Assembly: GCA_018268935.1 (NCBI GenBank)
Contig: JAFDVS010000053.1
Span: 1-64,000, forward strand
Length of the DNA stretch: 64,000 nucleotides
Reading direction: 5' to 3'
Origin: Acidobacteriota bacterium
Lineage (GTDB): Bacteria > Acidobacteriota > Terriglobia > Bryobacterales > Bryobacteraceae
Shown here piece by piece: positions 32,163 to 40,934 of this stretch. Within the stretch, counting starts at the first letter, position 1. Each line of letters opens with the position of its first letter. The notes beneath the pieces are model-generated. The model was not told the origin of the DNA and did no database searches. It saw only the letters and a program-made list of their open reading frames with translations. A program made the position numbers and the translations under genes.

Positions 32163-34595
32163 ATGGCCGTGCTGACTCTTCTGTTGTTGATTGCTTCTCT
32201 AGCGCCTGCGCAGACGCAACGCAGAGTGTTCTCGCGCATCATGACGGGAGAGCCGTACACGCTGGAATGCTATCTTCCCCAGATCACCAACGGTCCCAAC
32301 TTTCCCACATGGTCGCCCGATGGCAAGGAACTCGCATATTCGATGAAAGGCTCCATCTGGCGGCAGAAGCTGGGTGAAAGCGTGGCGCACGAGTTGACCA
32401 CAGATCAAGGATACGCGGGCATTCCTGCGTGGTCTCCCGACGGCAATTTCATCGTCTACACGTCGGATTGGAACGAGCAGATTCACTTGCGGCTGCTTGA
32501 TCTGCGCACAGGCGAGAACAAGGCGTTGACGACAGGCAACTCGATCAACGTGGAGCCGGAATGGTCACCCGATGGATCGCGCATTGCGTTTGTCTCCACT
32601 TGGCCAAACGGCAATTACAACATCTACGTCATGCGCATCAGCAATGGTGTGGCCGGGATGCCCGTGCAACTGACGAAGGATTTCGAGCTGGTTCCGCCGA
32701 CGGTCTATTACGGAAAATGGGCGCTGCACATTCACCCCACCTGGACTCGCGACGGGAAGGAATTGATTCTGGTTTCCAATCGCGACAACAAGCATGGCTC
32801 GGGCGGATTTTATCGCATGCGCGCGGAGCCCAATGCACCGCTGACGCGCTTCCACTATGAGGAAACGACGTGGAAAGCACGGCCCACGCTGTCTCCGGAC
32901 GGGGCGAAGCTGGTGTACAGCTCCTATCTCGGCAGGCAGTGGCAGCAGCTTTGGGCGATGCCTCCCAAAGGTGGCGATGCGTTTCCGCTCACCTACGGAG
33001 ACTTCGACCGGACTTCGCCGCGCTGGTCTCCCGATGGCACGCGCATCGCGTTCATCTCGAATGAAACCGGGGATACCGCGCTGTGGCTGTGGCACTGGTT
33101 CGGGGGCAAGATGGAGCAGATCAGGACTTCGCGCCTTGCCTACAAGCGAGCGATGGGCAAGGCGCACGTCCGTGTCGTTGATGCGCTGACGAAGCAACCG
33201 CTTCGATCGCGAGTGTATCTGAACGCCGCTGATGGCCGCGCCTACGCGCCTGCCGAAAGCTGGTTCCGCGCCGACTGGCTGATGTTCGATCACATGGATC
33301 AGGACGGTGAATATCACTACTTCCATACCGATGGGGATTTCGAAGTGGATCTGCCGCCGGGTAAGGTGAGCCTGGCATTCTCCAGAGGCTTCGAATATCA
33401 GCCCGTGAGCAAAGAGATCACGGTGGCGCCTGGTGCGACAGCCGAGCTGGTGGTGACGCTGCAGCGCATCGACAACATGGCCGCGCGCGGATGGTGGGAC
33501 GGGGATAACCACTTCCACATGAACTATGCCGGTGTGTACTTCAACACGCCGCGGCGCCTGATGGAGCAGGCCGAGGCCGAAGATATCCATGTGCTGAACA
33601 ACCTGATCTGCAACAAGGAGCAGCGTATTCCGGATATCGGGCACTTCACCGGCGCCCCGGACAAGGCATCCAGCGCATCGCGCATCCTGTTTCACAGCCA
33701 GGAGTATCATCCGCCCTTCTGGGGCCACGCAACGTTCCTGAATCTGAAGAAACACATCGTCATTCCGGACTACGTGGGCTACCAGAACACAATCGTCGAT
33801 TCCATCGCTCCCACGAACTCCACACCATTCCGCGTGGCCCGGGAGCAAGGCGGACTCGCCGGATACGCACACGGCGCGGGTCCGCATTTCGCCGTGGATC
33901 TGGCGCTGGACAACGTCGATTTCGTGGAAGCAAATGCGCTGACCGGTATGGAGCCGCTGTACAAGGCGTGGAACTGCGGTTACAGAGTAGTGGCCAGCGC
34001 CGGTGAGGATGCTTTCCCCAATTTCTACCGCAGCTACATCCTCGGGTCGAATCGAGTGTACGTACGCAGTGGGGCGAAGCTTGATTACGATAAGTGGACA
34101 GCGGACTTTCGTGCCGGAAAATCCTTTGTCACTTCGGGACCGCTGGTGTTGTTGAAGGTGAATGGCAAGGAGCCCGGTGATGAGATCCGGTTGCCCGCCG
34201 GCTCGCACACCGTGAAGGTGGATGTCGATGTGAAATCGATCACACCGGTGGAATCGATCGAAGTGATGCATAACGGCCGGTCGCTCGGCAACGTGAAAAC
34301 AGTGACTTTGGACCGTAGCGGATGGATTTCCGTTCAAGTGAAGGCCAAGTACACCCGCGATCCCATCCGGCGCCCGTTCCCATTCGCGGCCACCATGCCG
34401 GTGTGGATCACCGTGGGCAACAAGCCGGTGCGATCGAAGGCGGATGCCGAGTACTTTGTTCAGTGGATTGACCGAACCTTGGAGCGGGCGATGAAACTCT
34501 CTTTCAACAACGAAGCGGAACGCAATGAAACCCGAAGGTTATACGAAGAAGCACGCGGCAAAATGATGCAGCGTGCAGCGGAGGCAGGCGAATGA
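32163..34595 (+). CDS. Secreted PD40 propeller fused to CehA/McbA-type metallohydrolase
   Basis: An 810-residue exported protein (leader LTLLLLIASLAPAQ). Residues about 30-340 are PD40 blades (PTWSPDGKELAYSMK, AWSPDGNFIVYTSD, EWSPDGSRIAFVST, RWSPDGTRIAFISN). After a carboxypeptidase-regulatory-like beta region, residues from about 445 form a PHP-like metallohydrolase of the CehA/McbA family: WWDGDNHFHMNYAG with the H-x-H pair at about 450, LICNKEQRIPD, GGLAGYAHGAGPHF and ASAGEDAFPNFYR. Known relatives cleave carbamates, amides and esters; the substrate here is unknown. The stop overlaps the next start by ATGA. It is a paralogue of the gene at 36331. Confidence 0.85.
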   Translation: MAVLTLLLLIASLAPAQTQRRVFSRIMTGEPYTLECYLPQITNGPNFPTWSPDGKELAYSMKGSIWRQKLGESVAHELTTDQGYAGIPAWSPDGNFIVYTSDWNEQIHLRLLDLRTGENKALTTGNSINVEPEWSPDGSRIAFVSTWPNGNYNIYVMRISNGVAGMPVQLTKDFELVPPTVYYGKWALHIHPTWTRDGKELILVSNRDNKHGSGGFYRMRAEPNAPLTRFHYEETTWKARPTLSPDGAKLVYSSYLGRQWQQLWAMPPKGGDAFPLTYGDFDRTSPRWSPDGTRIAFISNETGDTALWLWHWFGGKMEQIRTSRLAYKRAMGKAHVRVVDALTKQPLRSRVYLNAADGRAYAPAESWFRADWLMFDHMDQDGEYHYFHTDGDFEVDLPPGKVSLAFSRGFEYQPVSKEITVAPGATAELVVTLQRIDNMAARGWWDGDNHFHMNYAGVYFNTPRRLMEQAEAEDIHVLNNLICNKEQRIPDIGHFTGAPDKASSASRILFHSQEYHPPFWGHATFLNLKKHIVIPDYVGYQNTIVDSIAPTNSTPFRVAREQGGLAGYAHGAGPHFAVDLALDNVDFVEANALTGMEPLYKAWNCGYRVVASAGEDAFPNFYRSYILGSNRVYVRSGAKLDYDKWTADFRAGKSFVTSGPLVLLKVNGKEPGDEIRLPAGSHTVKVDVDVKSITPVESIEVMHNGRSLGNVKTVTLDRSGWISVQVKAKYTRDPIRRPFPFAATMPVWITVGNKPVRSKADAEYFVQWIDRTLERAMKLSFNNEAERNETRRLYEEARGKMMQRAAEAGE

Positions 34596-35464
34596 TTGCA
34601 CTTTTGTTAATGTTTCTGCAACAGCCGGCGGCTCACGAAATGCCACAGGAGATGGTTTGGGTGAGCCGCGAAGGCAAGGTGCTGGGCCGCGTGGGCGCGG
34701 TGCAGAATACGATCTTCTTTCCGGAGATCTCGCCGGATGGGAAGTCGGTCGCGGTTTCCTCCCGCGATGGCGAAGCGAATGATCGGGACGTTTGGATTCA
34801 CGATGTAGCCAGCGGCGCCAAGCGTGTTCACTCTCCGGCAAAGGGGAACGACAACTTCCCCATCTGGTTTCCGCGCGGTGAGCAGATTCTCTTCACCAGC
34901 AGCAGAAGCGGCGAGTATGAGCTCTACCGGCACGATACGCTGCTGCTGCGGCAGCCCGCTGCACAGTATCCGCGAAGCATCTCGCCTGACGGAAAATGGC
35001 TGCTCTATACGCATGCGGATAAGAAGCGCGATTTGTACTTGCTGAACCTGGAGGGTGAACCAAAACCCAAACCGGTGTTCCCCGGAGCGTCGCATTGGAC
35101 CGAAGCGGGCCGTTTCTCGCCGGATGGTAAGTCCTTCGCGTTCGTCTCCAATGAAGCCGGACCATTCGAGGTTTACATCGCCAGCGTGGAGAACCCGAAT
35201 GAGCGCCGGAAGGTGTCTCGCAGCCTGGAAAATGGATGGGGTGGAGGCGGTGGCGGCCCGCGCTGGCGCGCCGATGGGAAGGAGCTGTTCTACATGATGG
35301 GCGACGCGATGATGGTGGTGGATATCGCCACGGGCGCGGCGAAGCGGCTGTTCGCAGTGCCCGGAATGAAAGGTAATTTTCCGGACGAGGCGCCGTGGCT
35401 TGCCAAGTATGATGTCGTTGCCGATGGGCAGAAGTTTGTCTTCGTGAGGACGGTCACCCGATAG
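34592..35464 (+). CDS. Small secreted PD40/TolB-like propeller protein
   Basis: A 290-residue protein with a hydrophobic start (MIALLLMFLQQPAAHE) that may act as a signal peptide. It is built of about five PD40 blades (EISPDGKSVAVSSRDG, ARSISPDG-like segments, RFSPDGKSFAFVSNEAG, RWRADGKELFYMMGD). It resembles the sensor tails of PD40-containing Ser/Thr kinases, but no kinase part is present. Translation is coupled to the metallohydrolase through an ATGA overlap. Its stop abuts the convergent amidohydrolase gene with no bases between them. A ligand- or partner-binding role is inferred. Confidence 0.75.
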   Translation: MIALLLMFLQQPAAHEMPQEMVWVSREGKVLGRVGAVQNTIFFPEISPDGKSVAVSSRDGEANDRDVWIHDVASGAKRVHSPAKGNDNFPIWFPRGEQILFTSSRSGEYELYRHDTLLLRQPAAQYPRSISPDGKWLLYTHADKKRDLYLLNLEGEPKPKPVFPGASHWTEAGRFSPDGKSFAFVSNEAGPFEVYIASVENPNERRKVSRSLENGWGGGGGGPRWRADGKELFYMMGDAMMVVDIATGAAKRLFAVPGMKGNFPDEAPWLAKYDVVADGQKFVFVRTVTR

Positions 35465-36307
35465 TTACAGATGTGCCATCCCACGGAACCAGAGCTTGCG
35501 GGCATTTTCTCCGAGAATCAACTTCCGCTCCGCGTCCTTCAGCGGGAGCACTTCGCTGAAGATGCGCAGATGCTGTTCGTAAGTGATCTTCGGGGTCCAG
35601 ATCTCGTTGGGGTAGCAACTGGCCCAGACGCAGCGTTCGGCACCATAGGCGCGGATGATCTGCATCGCCGGGTCATGTAGGTCCTGGCAGGGAAACGCCT
35701 GCTGCGTTCCTGTGCCGATGAAATCCACCTTCGCATAGAGGTTCTTAAACTTCGCCAGATCGAGCACCGCCTTCAAATCGCGAGCCAGGTTGGGGCCCGG
35801 CTTCAGATCCATGCAGTGACAGAATCCGAAGGTGAGTTGGGGAAAGTCCGCCATCATCTTCGACGCGCTTTCCACCATGGCGTACTGCATCAGGAATATG
35901 TCGACGGTGATCCCTTCGTCGACAGCGACCTTCCAAAGCGCCCGAACACCGGGATCGTCAAATGTTTTGGCCTTGGCTGATGGAATGCTGCGCAGCGATT
36001 TCACCCCATAGGCGCGAACGAGGCGGCGCAGAGTGCCCGCGCTGCCGGGATCATCGGGATCGAGCGTGCACACGCCGCAGACCCAGTCGCGATGAGCTTT
36101 CGTTGAATCCGCGAGGTAGCTGTTGTCGTAGCCATAGAAGGTAACGGTTTGAATCGCACGCACGGCGGAGACGCCCGCGGCCTGGCTCACATGATGCAAA
36201 TGCTCCACCGAACCCACGCCTTGGGGAGGTCGGAACGGGTTCGGCCGGACCGGGTATTTCTTCTCGTCGAAGGAGTAGATGTGGGCATGGCAATCAATGA
36301 TGAGCAT
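35465..36307 (-). CDS. Cytoplasmic amidohydrolase_2-type metal hydrolase
   Basis: A 280-residue TIM-barrel amidohydrolase (PF04909-like). It begins MLIIDCHAHIYSFDEKKYP, with H-x-H at residues 7 and 9, and later has GFCHCMDLKPG and RCVWASCYPNEIW near the end, where the family has a metal or catalytic Asp/His. No signal peptide is visible, in contrast to its neighbours, so it may act on a product taken up into the cell. Relatives include decarboxylases and lactonases. The ATG at 36307 is 7 bases after TATAGT on the minus strand; longer in-frame starts overlap the divergent gene and are unlikely. Confidence 0.8.
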   Translation of the reverse strand: MLIIDCHAHIYSFDEKKYPVRPNPFRPPQGVGSVEHLHHVSQAAGVSAVRAIQTVTFYGYDNSYLADSTKAHRDWVCGVCTLDPDDPGSAGTLRRLVRAYGVKSLRSIPSAKAKTFDDPGVRALWKVAVDEGITVDIFLMQYAMVESASKMMADFPQLTFGFCHCMDLKPGPNLARDLKAVLDLAKFKNLYAKVDFIGTGTQQAFPCQDLHDPAMQIIRAYGAERCVWASCYPNEIWTPKITYEQHLRIFSEVLPLKDAERKLILGENARKLWFRGMAHL

Positions 36308-36314
36308 CTGAATT

Positions 36315-36322
36315 ACTATAAT
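36315..36322. promoter_or_regulatory. Overlapping bidirectional -10 elements (TATAAT plus, TATAGT minus)
   Basis: In the 23-base gap between divergent genes, TATAAT (36317-36322) ends 8 bases before the plus-strand ATG at 36331, and TATAGT (36315-36320, minus) ends 7 bases before the minus-strand ATG at 36307. The two hexamers share four base pairs, so the two directions should compete for polymerase, and both mRNAs would be leaderless. Confidence 0.55.
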
Positions 36323-36330
36323 GGCCCTCG

Positions 36331-38802
36331 ATGAAACTTGCATTGCTGTTCGTTCTGCTGGCTGCGGCGGCCCCGGCACAAATGCGCCGCGCCGGCTTCG
36401 CCTCGGGTTACATGTACAGCTATTACATTCCGCAATCCGCGAGCACGCCATGGAGGCCGGCCTGGTCTCCCGATGGGAAAGAGATCGCCTTTGGCATGTC
36501 CGGATCGCTGTGGAAGATACGCCCCGGTGACACCACTGCGTATGAGTTGACGGCCAACGCCACCTATGATTCCTCGCCTGCCTGGTCCCCCGATGGACGG
36601 TTCCTGGTTTACACAGCCGAGGATTCGAACGGTGTCAATCTGATGCTATTGAATGTCGCCACGCTGGAAAGCACGGTGCTTACCAAGGGGAGCGACATAT
36701 ACACCGATCCAGTGTTCTCGCCCGATGGCAAGACGATCGCGTTCGTTCGCAAGATACAAAGCAGGCGCGGCGCCGGGCGTTCGCCCAGCGGCTTCCACAT
36801 CTATACGATGTCATTCGACAACGGCAGAACCGGCACGCCCGTTCAGATCACGGAGGAGCACTCCTTCGGGCGCGCGCGCCTCTACTTCTCCCCCGAAGAC
36901 GACCACATCTCGCCGCATTGGTCGCCGAACGGCAAGGAGTTAATGCTGGTGGCGAACCGCGACATTCCACTGGGCTCAGGCGCCATCTGGCGCGCGCCGG
37001 TGGAACCGAATGCGATGGCGAAGGCGAAGATGATCCTTCGCGAGGAAACGCTGTATCGCACGCAGCCGCAATGGTCGCCGGATGGAAAACGCATTCTGTA
37101 TAGCTCGCACCGCGGGTCGCAGTTCAATAATCTGTACGTGCTGCCTGCCGATGGAGGCGAGCCGTACCAGATGACGTTCGGCGATTGGGATCACTTCGAT
37201 CCGCGCTGGTCGCCTGATGGGGAGCGCATCGCTTACATCTCCAACCGGCGCGGCACTTCCGAACTGCGTGTTCTTCGTACTTACGGTGGCGAAGACGATG
37301 CTGTCGACATTCAGCGGCGCGTGTGGCGGCGGCCGATGGGCAAGCTGCAGGTGCGCATCAAGGGAGCGGCGCGCTTCTATCTCACAGCGGCCGACGGCAA
37401 GACCTATGCGCCCTACACGGCCTACCAGCGAGTGGCCGGCCGATCTTCGCATCGCGACTTCTTCCATGCCGAAGACGGGTTCGTGGTGGATGTTCCGCCG
37501 GGCGTAGCCACGCTGGAAGTGGCAAAGGGTGTGGAATACAAGCTCATCACGAAGCAAGTCACCATCGAGCGCGACCAGGTCTCCATCGTGGACGTAGAGC
37601 CGCAACGTCTGGCGAGCATGAATGCCGCGGGCTGGTGGAGCGCATCCGATCACGTCCACATGAATTACGCGGGCAATCTGCACAACACACCGGAAAACCT
37701 CATGATGATGGCCAGGGCCGAGGATCTGGACGTGGTGGGGGAAAAGGTTTGCAACAAGGATCACCGCATCTTTGATCATCAATACTTCACGGGCAAGCCG
37801 CATCCGCTCACCAACAGCGAGCAGATCCTCACGTTCGGTGAGGAGTACCGGCCACCTTTCTACGGGCACATCAACTTCATCAATTTGACGAAGCACCTGA
37901 TCTCGCCCTTCACAACAGGGTATGAGGGGTCGGGGATTGAGAGCCTCTACCCGAGCAACACGGATATGTTCCTGGCGGCGCGCAAGCAGGGCGCCATAGG
38001 CGGATACGTTCATCCCTGGTCGGGAGATCCGCCGCGAGCCGGCTATTCCGTGGCGCGAGGCTTTCCGGTGGATCTGGCGCTCGGTTCGTTTGAATACCTG
38101 GAACTGCACACCAGCGCGGGGCATTTCACTTCGACGGCGCCAGTGTGGCATCGGGCATTGAACTGCGGCTTCCGCATTACCGCTTCCGCCGGAGAAGACT
38201 CCATTCTTGGGCTGCACGCCACGCCGATTATCGGATCGAGCCGGCTGTATGCCTACGTCGGCGACAAACTCGATTGGGGCGCCTACGTGGAAGCGATCCG
38301 CCGCGGGCGCACGTTCGTGACGAATGGCCCGCTGCTTTCCTTCACCGTCGACGGACGCATTCCGGGCGACGAAATCCAATTGTCCGCCGATGGCGGATCA
38401 GTGGATTTGAATGCCAGTGCACAGTCCATCGTGCCGCTGGAGAAACTGGAAGTCTTTTTCAACGGCAAAGTAATCGCATCCAGCAACGGCGCTCCCATTC
38501 GCAAGCGAATCCCTATTTCGCAGAGCGGCTGGATCACCGTACGCGCCACGAACACGAAACCGCAGCATCCCATTGACGACAGCTACGTGGTGGGCGAAAC
38601 CAGTCCCATCTATGTTTATGTAGGCGGCAAGCCCATTCGCTCCAAGACGGATGCGGATTACTTCGTCACCTGGATTGACGACATCACGAAGCAGGCACAG
38701 GCTCATCCCGGCTGGCGTTCCGGCAAGGAACGAAAGCACGTCCTCGATCAATTTCAACAGGCGCGCGAAGTGTTTGTGCAGCGCGCCAAGGAGGCGCAAT
38801 GA
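36331..38802 (+). CDS. Secreted PD40 propeller fused to CehA/McbA-type metallohydrolase (second copy)
   Basis: An 823-residue exported protein (MKLALLFVLLAAAAPAQ). The propeller half has AWSPDGKEIAFGMSGSLWKI, AWSPDGRFLVYTAED, QWSPDGKRILYSS and RWSPDGERIAYISN. The hydrolase half starts at about 430 with WWSASDHVHMNYAGNLHNTP (H-x-H near 441), then VCNKDHRIFDHQYF, GAIGGYVHPWSGDPP and ASAGEDSILGLHATP. The same domain order as at 32163 points to duplication. It opens a likely operon that runs through a PLP enzyme, an RraA-like protein, a TonB receptor and a SelA-like enzyme; the next start overlaps its stop by ATGA. Confidence 0.85.
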   Translation: MKLALLFVLLAAAAPAQMRRAGFASGYMYSYYIPQSASTPWRPAWSPDGKEIAFGMSGSLWKIRPGDTTAYELTANATYDSSPAWSPDGRFLVYTAEDSNGVNLMLLNVATLESTVLTKGSDIYTDPVFSPDGKTIAFVRKIQSRRGAGRSPSGFHIYTMSFDNGRTGTPVQITEEHSFGRARLYFSPEDDHISPHWSPNGKELMLVANRDIPLGSGAIWRAPVEPNAMAKAKMILREETLYRTQPQWSPDGKRILYSSHRGSQFNNLYVLPADGGEPYQMTFGDWDHFDPRWSPDGERIAYISNRRGTSELRVLRTYGGEDDAVDIQRRVWRRPMGKLQVRIKGAARFYLTAADGKTYAPYTAYQRVAGRSSHRDFFHAEDGFVVDVPPGVATLEVAKGVEYKLITKQVTIERDQVSIVDVEPQRLASMNAAGWWSASDHVHMNYAGNLHNTPENLMMMARAEDLDVVGEKVCNKDHRIFDHQYFTGKPHPLTNSEQILTFGEEYRPPFYGHINFINLTKHLISPFTTGYEGSGIESLYPSNTDMFLAARKQGAIGGYVHPWSGDPPRAGYSVARGFPVDLALGSFEYLELHTSAGHFTSTAPVWHRALNCGFRITASAGEDSILGLHATPIIGSSRLYAYVGDKLDWGAYVEAIRRGRTFVTNGPLLSFTVDGRIPGDEIQLSADGGSVDLNASAQSIVPLEKLEVFFNGKVIASSNGAPIRKRIPISQSGWITVRATNTKPQHPIDDSYVVGETSPIYVYVGGKPIRSKTDADYFVTWIDDITKQAQAHPGWRSGKERKHVLDQFQQAREVFVQRAKEAQ

Positions 38803-40031
38803 TGTACCGCAGAGAATTTCTCGGCACAGCGGCAATGGCGGCCGCCGCCGCTCCGATTGACTTGTCCATCCAGTGCCGGAAAGATTTTCCGCGCGCGATG
38901 AACGAGACCTACTTCAACTCCGCGGCGCAGCATCCACTGGGCAATCACGTTGTGGCCGGCATGCAGCGCTACATCGATTTCCTCCACAAGGGCCCTGGTG
39001 ACGGAAGGAAGGATTTTTGGGAAGACGGCTTCCCGCAGATGAAGCCCATGTTCGCCAGGTTGATCAACGCGAAGCCATGGGAAATTGCATTCACCGGCTC
39101 CACCACGATCGGCGAGAATACGATCCTGAACGGGATGGATTTGCGTGGGGCGAACGTCGTCACCAACGATCTGCACTATACGTCGTCACTGTCGAACTAC
39201 CTCACGCGGCAGAAGCTTCAGGGCTTGGATGTTCGCATCGTGAAGAACCGAGATTGGATCATTGACCTGAAGGACATGGAGCGCGCCGTCGACAACCGCA
39301 CGCGGCTCATTGCCGTCTCGCTGGTTTCATCAGTAAACGGCCATGTGGAGAACATCAAGGCTCTCAGCGATCTGGCTCATTCGCACAAGGCTTACCTTTT
39401 CGCCGACATCATCCAAGGCTGCGGCGCAACGCCAATCGACGTCAAAGCGATGGGCATCGATTTCGCCTCCACAGCCATGTACAAGTGGATGCAAGGCGAG
39501 CACGGATTCGGCTTCCTGTACATAAAGGAAGATCTGGCGGGCAGCGTGGTGAAGCCAACGGAGTTCACCGGCCATCCGGACTTCAACTACGCTCCCTGGA
39601 CCGCCAGCCCCAAGCCAGGAGCGGGCAGCTTGATCAATCACACAGCGACGGGCGTGGCTGCGTTCGATTGCGGCACTCCATCCGTGATCACCTACGCCGC
39701 GCAATACGAGGCTCTACGCTACATCGAGAAGCTTGGCGTAGCCAACATTCGGGCGCACGCCAATCGCCTGATCGCGCGGCTACAGAAGGAACTGCCTCCG
39801 CTCGGCTACACCTCGATCACGCCGAAGGGAACTGAATCCTCGATTGTCACGTTCCTCTGTAAGGACGCCGAAGCCGTGCGGCGCAAGATCCGTGCGAGCA
39901 GGGCGAAGATCCTTCTCACCGGGCCGAACTCAGCGCTCACCGTCGGCCGCTTTGGCAACCATATCCGTTTCTCCGTTTCCGTCTTCAATAACGACCAGGA
40001 CATCAACACGATTCTTGAGGTGCTCGCATGA
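38799..40031 (+). CDS. Tat-exported class V aminotransferase-fold PLP enzyme (second copy)
   Basis: A 410-residue paralogue of the enzyme at 30879. It begins with a clear Tat leader (YRREFLGTAAMAAAAAP). Shared segments with the paralogue include VVTNDLHYTSSLSNYL, LDVRIVKNRDWIIDLKDME, LFADIIQGCGATPIDVKAMG (PLP Asp) and Lys229 in TAMYKWMQGEHGFGFLYI. The C-terminus (GPNSALTVGRFGNHIRFSVS) closes the small domain. Activity could be lyase, epimerase or desulfurase-like; nothing in the sequence decides. It is translationally coupled on both sides by ATGA overlaps. Confidence 0.87.
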   Translation: MMYRREFLGTAAMAAAAAPIDLSIQCRKDFPRAMNETYFNSAAQHPLGNHVVAGMQRYIDFLHKGPGDGRKDFWEDGFPQMKPMFARLINAKPWEIAFTGSTTIGENTILNGMDLRGANVVTNDLHYTSSLSNYLTRQKLQGLDVRIVKNRDWIIDLKDMERAVDNRTRLIAVSLVSSVNGHVENIKALSDLAHSHKAYLFADIIQGCGATPIDVKAMGIDFASTAMYKWMQGEHGFGFLYIKEDLAGSVVKPTEFTGHPDFNYAPWTASPKPGAGSLINHTATGVAAFDCGTPSVITYAAQYEALRYIEKLGVANIRAHANRLIARLQKELPPLGYTSITPKGTESSIVTFLCKDAEAVRRKIRASRAKILLTGPNSALTVGRFGNHIRFSVSVFNNDQDINTILEVLA

Positions 40032-40906
40032 TGATTCGCATCCTTGCTCTTTCCCTGCTTTCCACTTTCGTGCTGTGCGCTCAGCCCTTCCGCTGGACGC
40101 GCGAGCAGATGATCCACTTCACTCCGGATAATCCGTTTGACCGCTTTCCAGACGGACGGCCCAAAGTTCCCGACGAACTGCTGGAGAAGGTGAAAGGGCT
40201 TTCCGTGGAAGAAGCTTGGGGAATCCTGCGCTCCAAGGGCTTCACACATCAGCATGCGGGCCAGGGTTTCAAGAGCCTTCATCCGGGGCAGAAACTAGTG
40301 GGGCGCGCAGTGACCGCACAGTATCTGCCGACGCGGCCCGATCTGGAGAAGGTACTGGCAGCCGATGCGAAAAAGCAGGGGCTTCCTTCCAGCATCAATC
40401 AGAAAGTGATTGATCTGCTGCAATTGAACGATGTGCCTGTGGTCGATTTGATGGGACCGGCGCCTGGGCACAACTTTGGCGGCGATAATCTGCAAGCCGC
40501 TATCTATGGAGCTACGCGCACCGGCGCTGTGGTGGACGGAACGGTACGCGATATCGAGGGTCTGTTCGACATCCCGACACAGGTTTACTATCGCGACGCG
40601 CATCCCGCAGCGGTGGAAGGCGTCACGGTGATCGGCATCAACATTCCAGTGAAGATCGGTGACGCGATCGTGATGCCCGGAGATGTTGTGCTGGGCGATC
40701 GAACCGGCATTATGTTCATCCCGCCCCAACTGGTTAAGGAGATTGTGGAGAAGGCTGAATTGACGCATATTCACGACGAGTGGACGAAAGCGAAGTTCCT
40801 CACCGGCAAGTACAAGGCAAGCGAATTGTACGGCGGTCCGCTCTCGCCGGAACTGCAAAAGGAGTACGACGCCTTCGTGAAGCAAAAACTCGGCGCCAAA
40901 AAGTGA
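40028..40906 (+). CDS. RraA/HMG-aldolase-like protein with signal peptide
   Basis: A 292-residue protein of the RraA-like fold, which includes 4-hydroxy-4-methyl-2-oxoglutarate aldolases and the RNase E inhibitor RraA. The family core is clear: NFGGDNLQAAIYGATRTGAV, VVDGTVRDIEGL with the catalytic Arg-Asp, VGDAIVMPGD-like segment VKIGDAIVMPGDVVLGD and RTGIMFIPPQLV. The N-terminus is a signal peptide (ILALSLLSTFVLCAQPF) and about 80 extra residues precede the core, so it is probably exported, which is not usual for the family. An aldolase or lyase acting on products of the neighbouring enzymes is a reasonable inference. Confidence 0.85.
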   Translation: MMIRILALSLLSTFVLCAQPFRWTREQMIHFTPDNPFDRFPDGRPKVPDELLEKVKGLSVEEAWGILRSKGFTHQHAGQGFKSLHPGQKLVGRAVTAQYLPTRPDLEKVLAADAKKQGLPSSINQKVIDLLQLNDVPVVDLMGPAPGHNFGGDNLQAAIYGATRTGAVVDGTVRDIEGLFDIPTQVYYRDAHPAAVEGVTVIGINIPVKIGDAIVMPGDVVLGDRTGIMFIPPQLVKEIVEKAELTHIHDEWTKAKFLTGKYKASELYGGPLSPELQKEYDAFVKQKLGAKK

Positions 40907-40930
40907 TATCATACGACCCCATTGGAGGGG
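40907..40930 (+). promoter_or_regulatory. Ribosome site and possible internal promoter before the TonB receptor gene
   Basis: TATCAT (40907-40912) resembles a -10 element, and GGAGGGG (40924-40930) is a strong Shine-Dalgarno ahead of the ATG at 40935. The receptor may therefore have its own transcript besides readthrough from the upstream genes. Confidence 0.35.
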
Positions 40931-40934
40931 ACAG

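Noticed and set aside
32565..34337. Minus-strand frame of 590 codons opposite the first PD40-metallohydrolase
   Set aside because: Composition and position mark it as the shadow of a clear coding gene.
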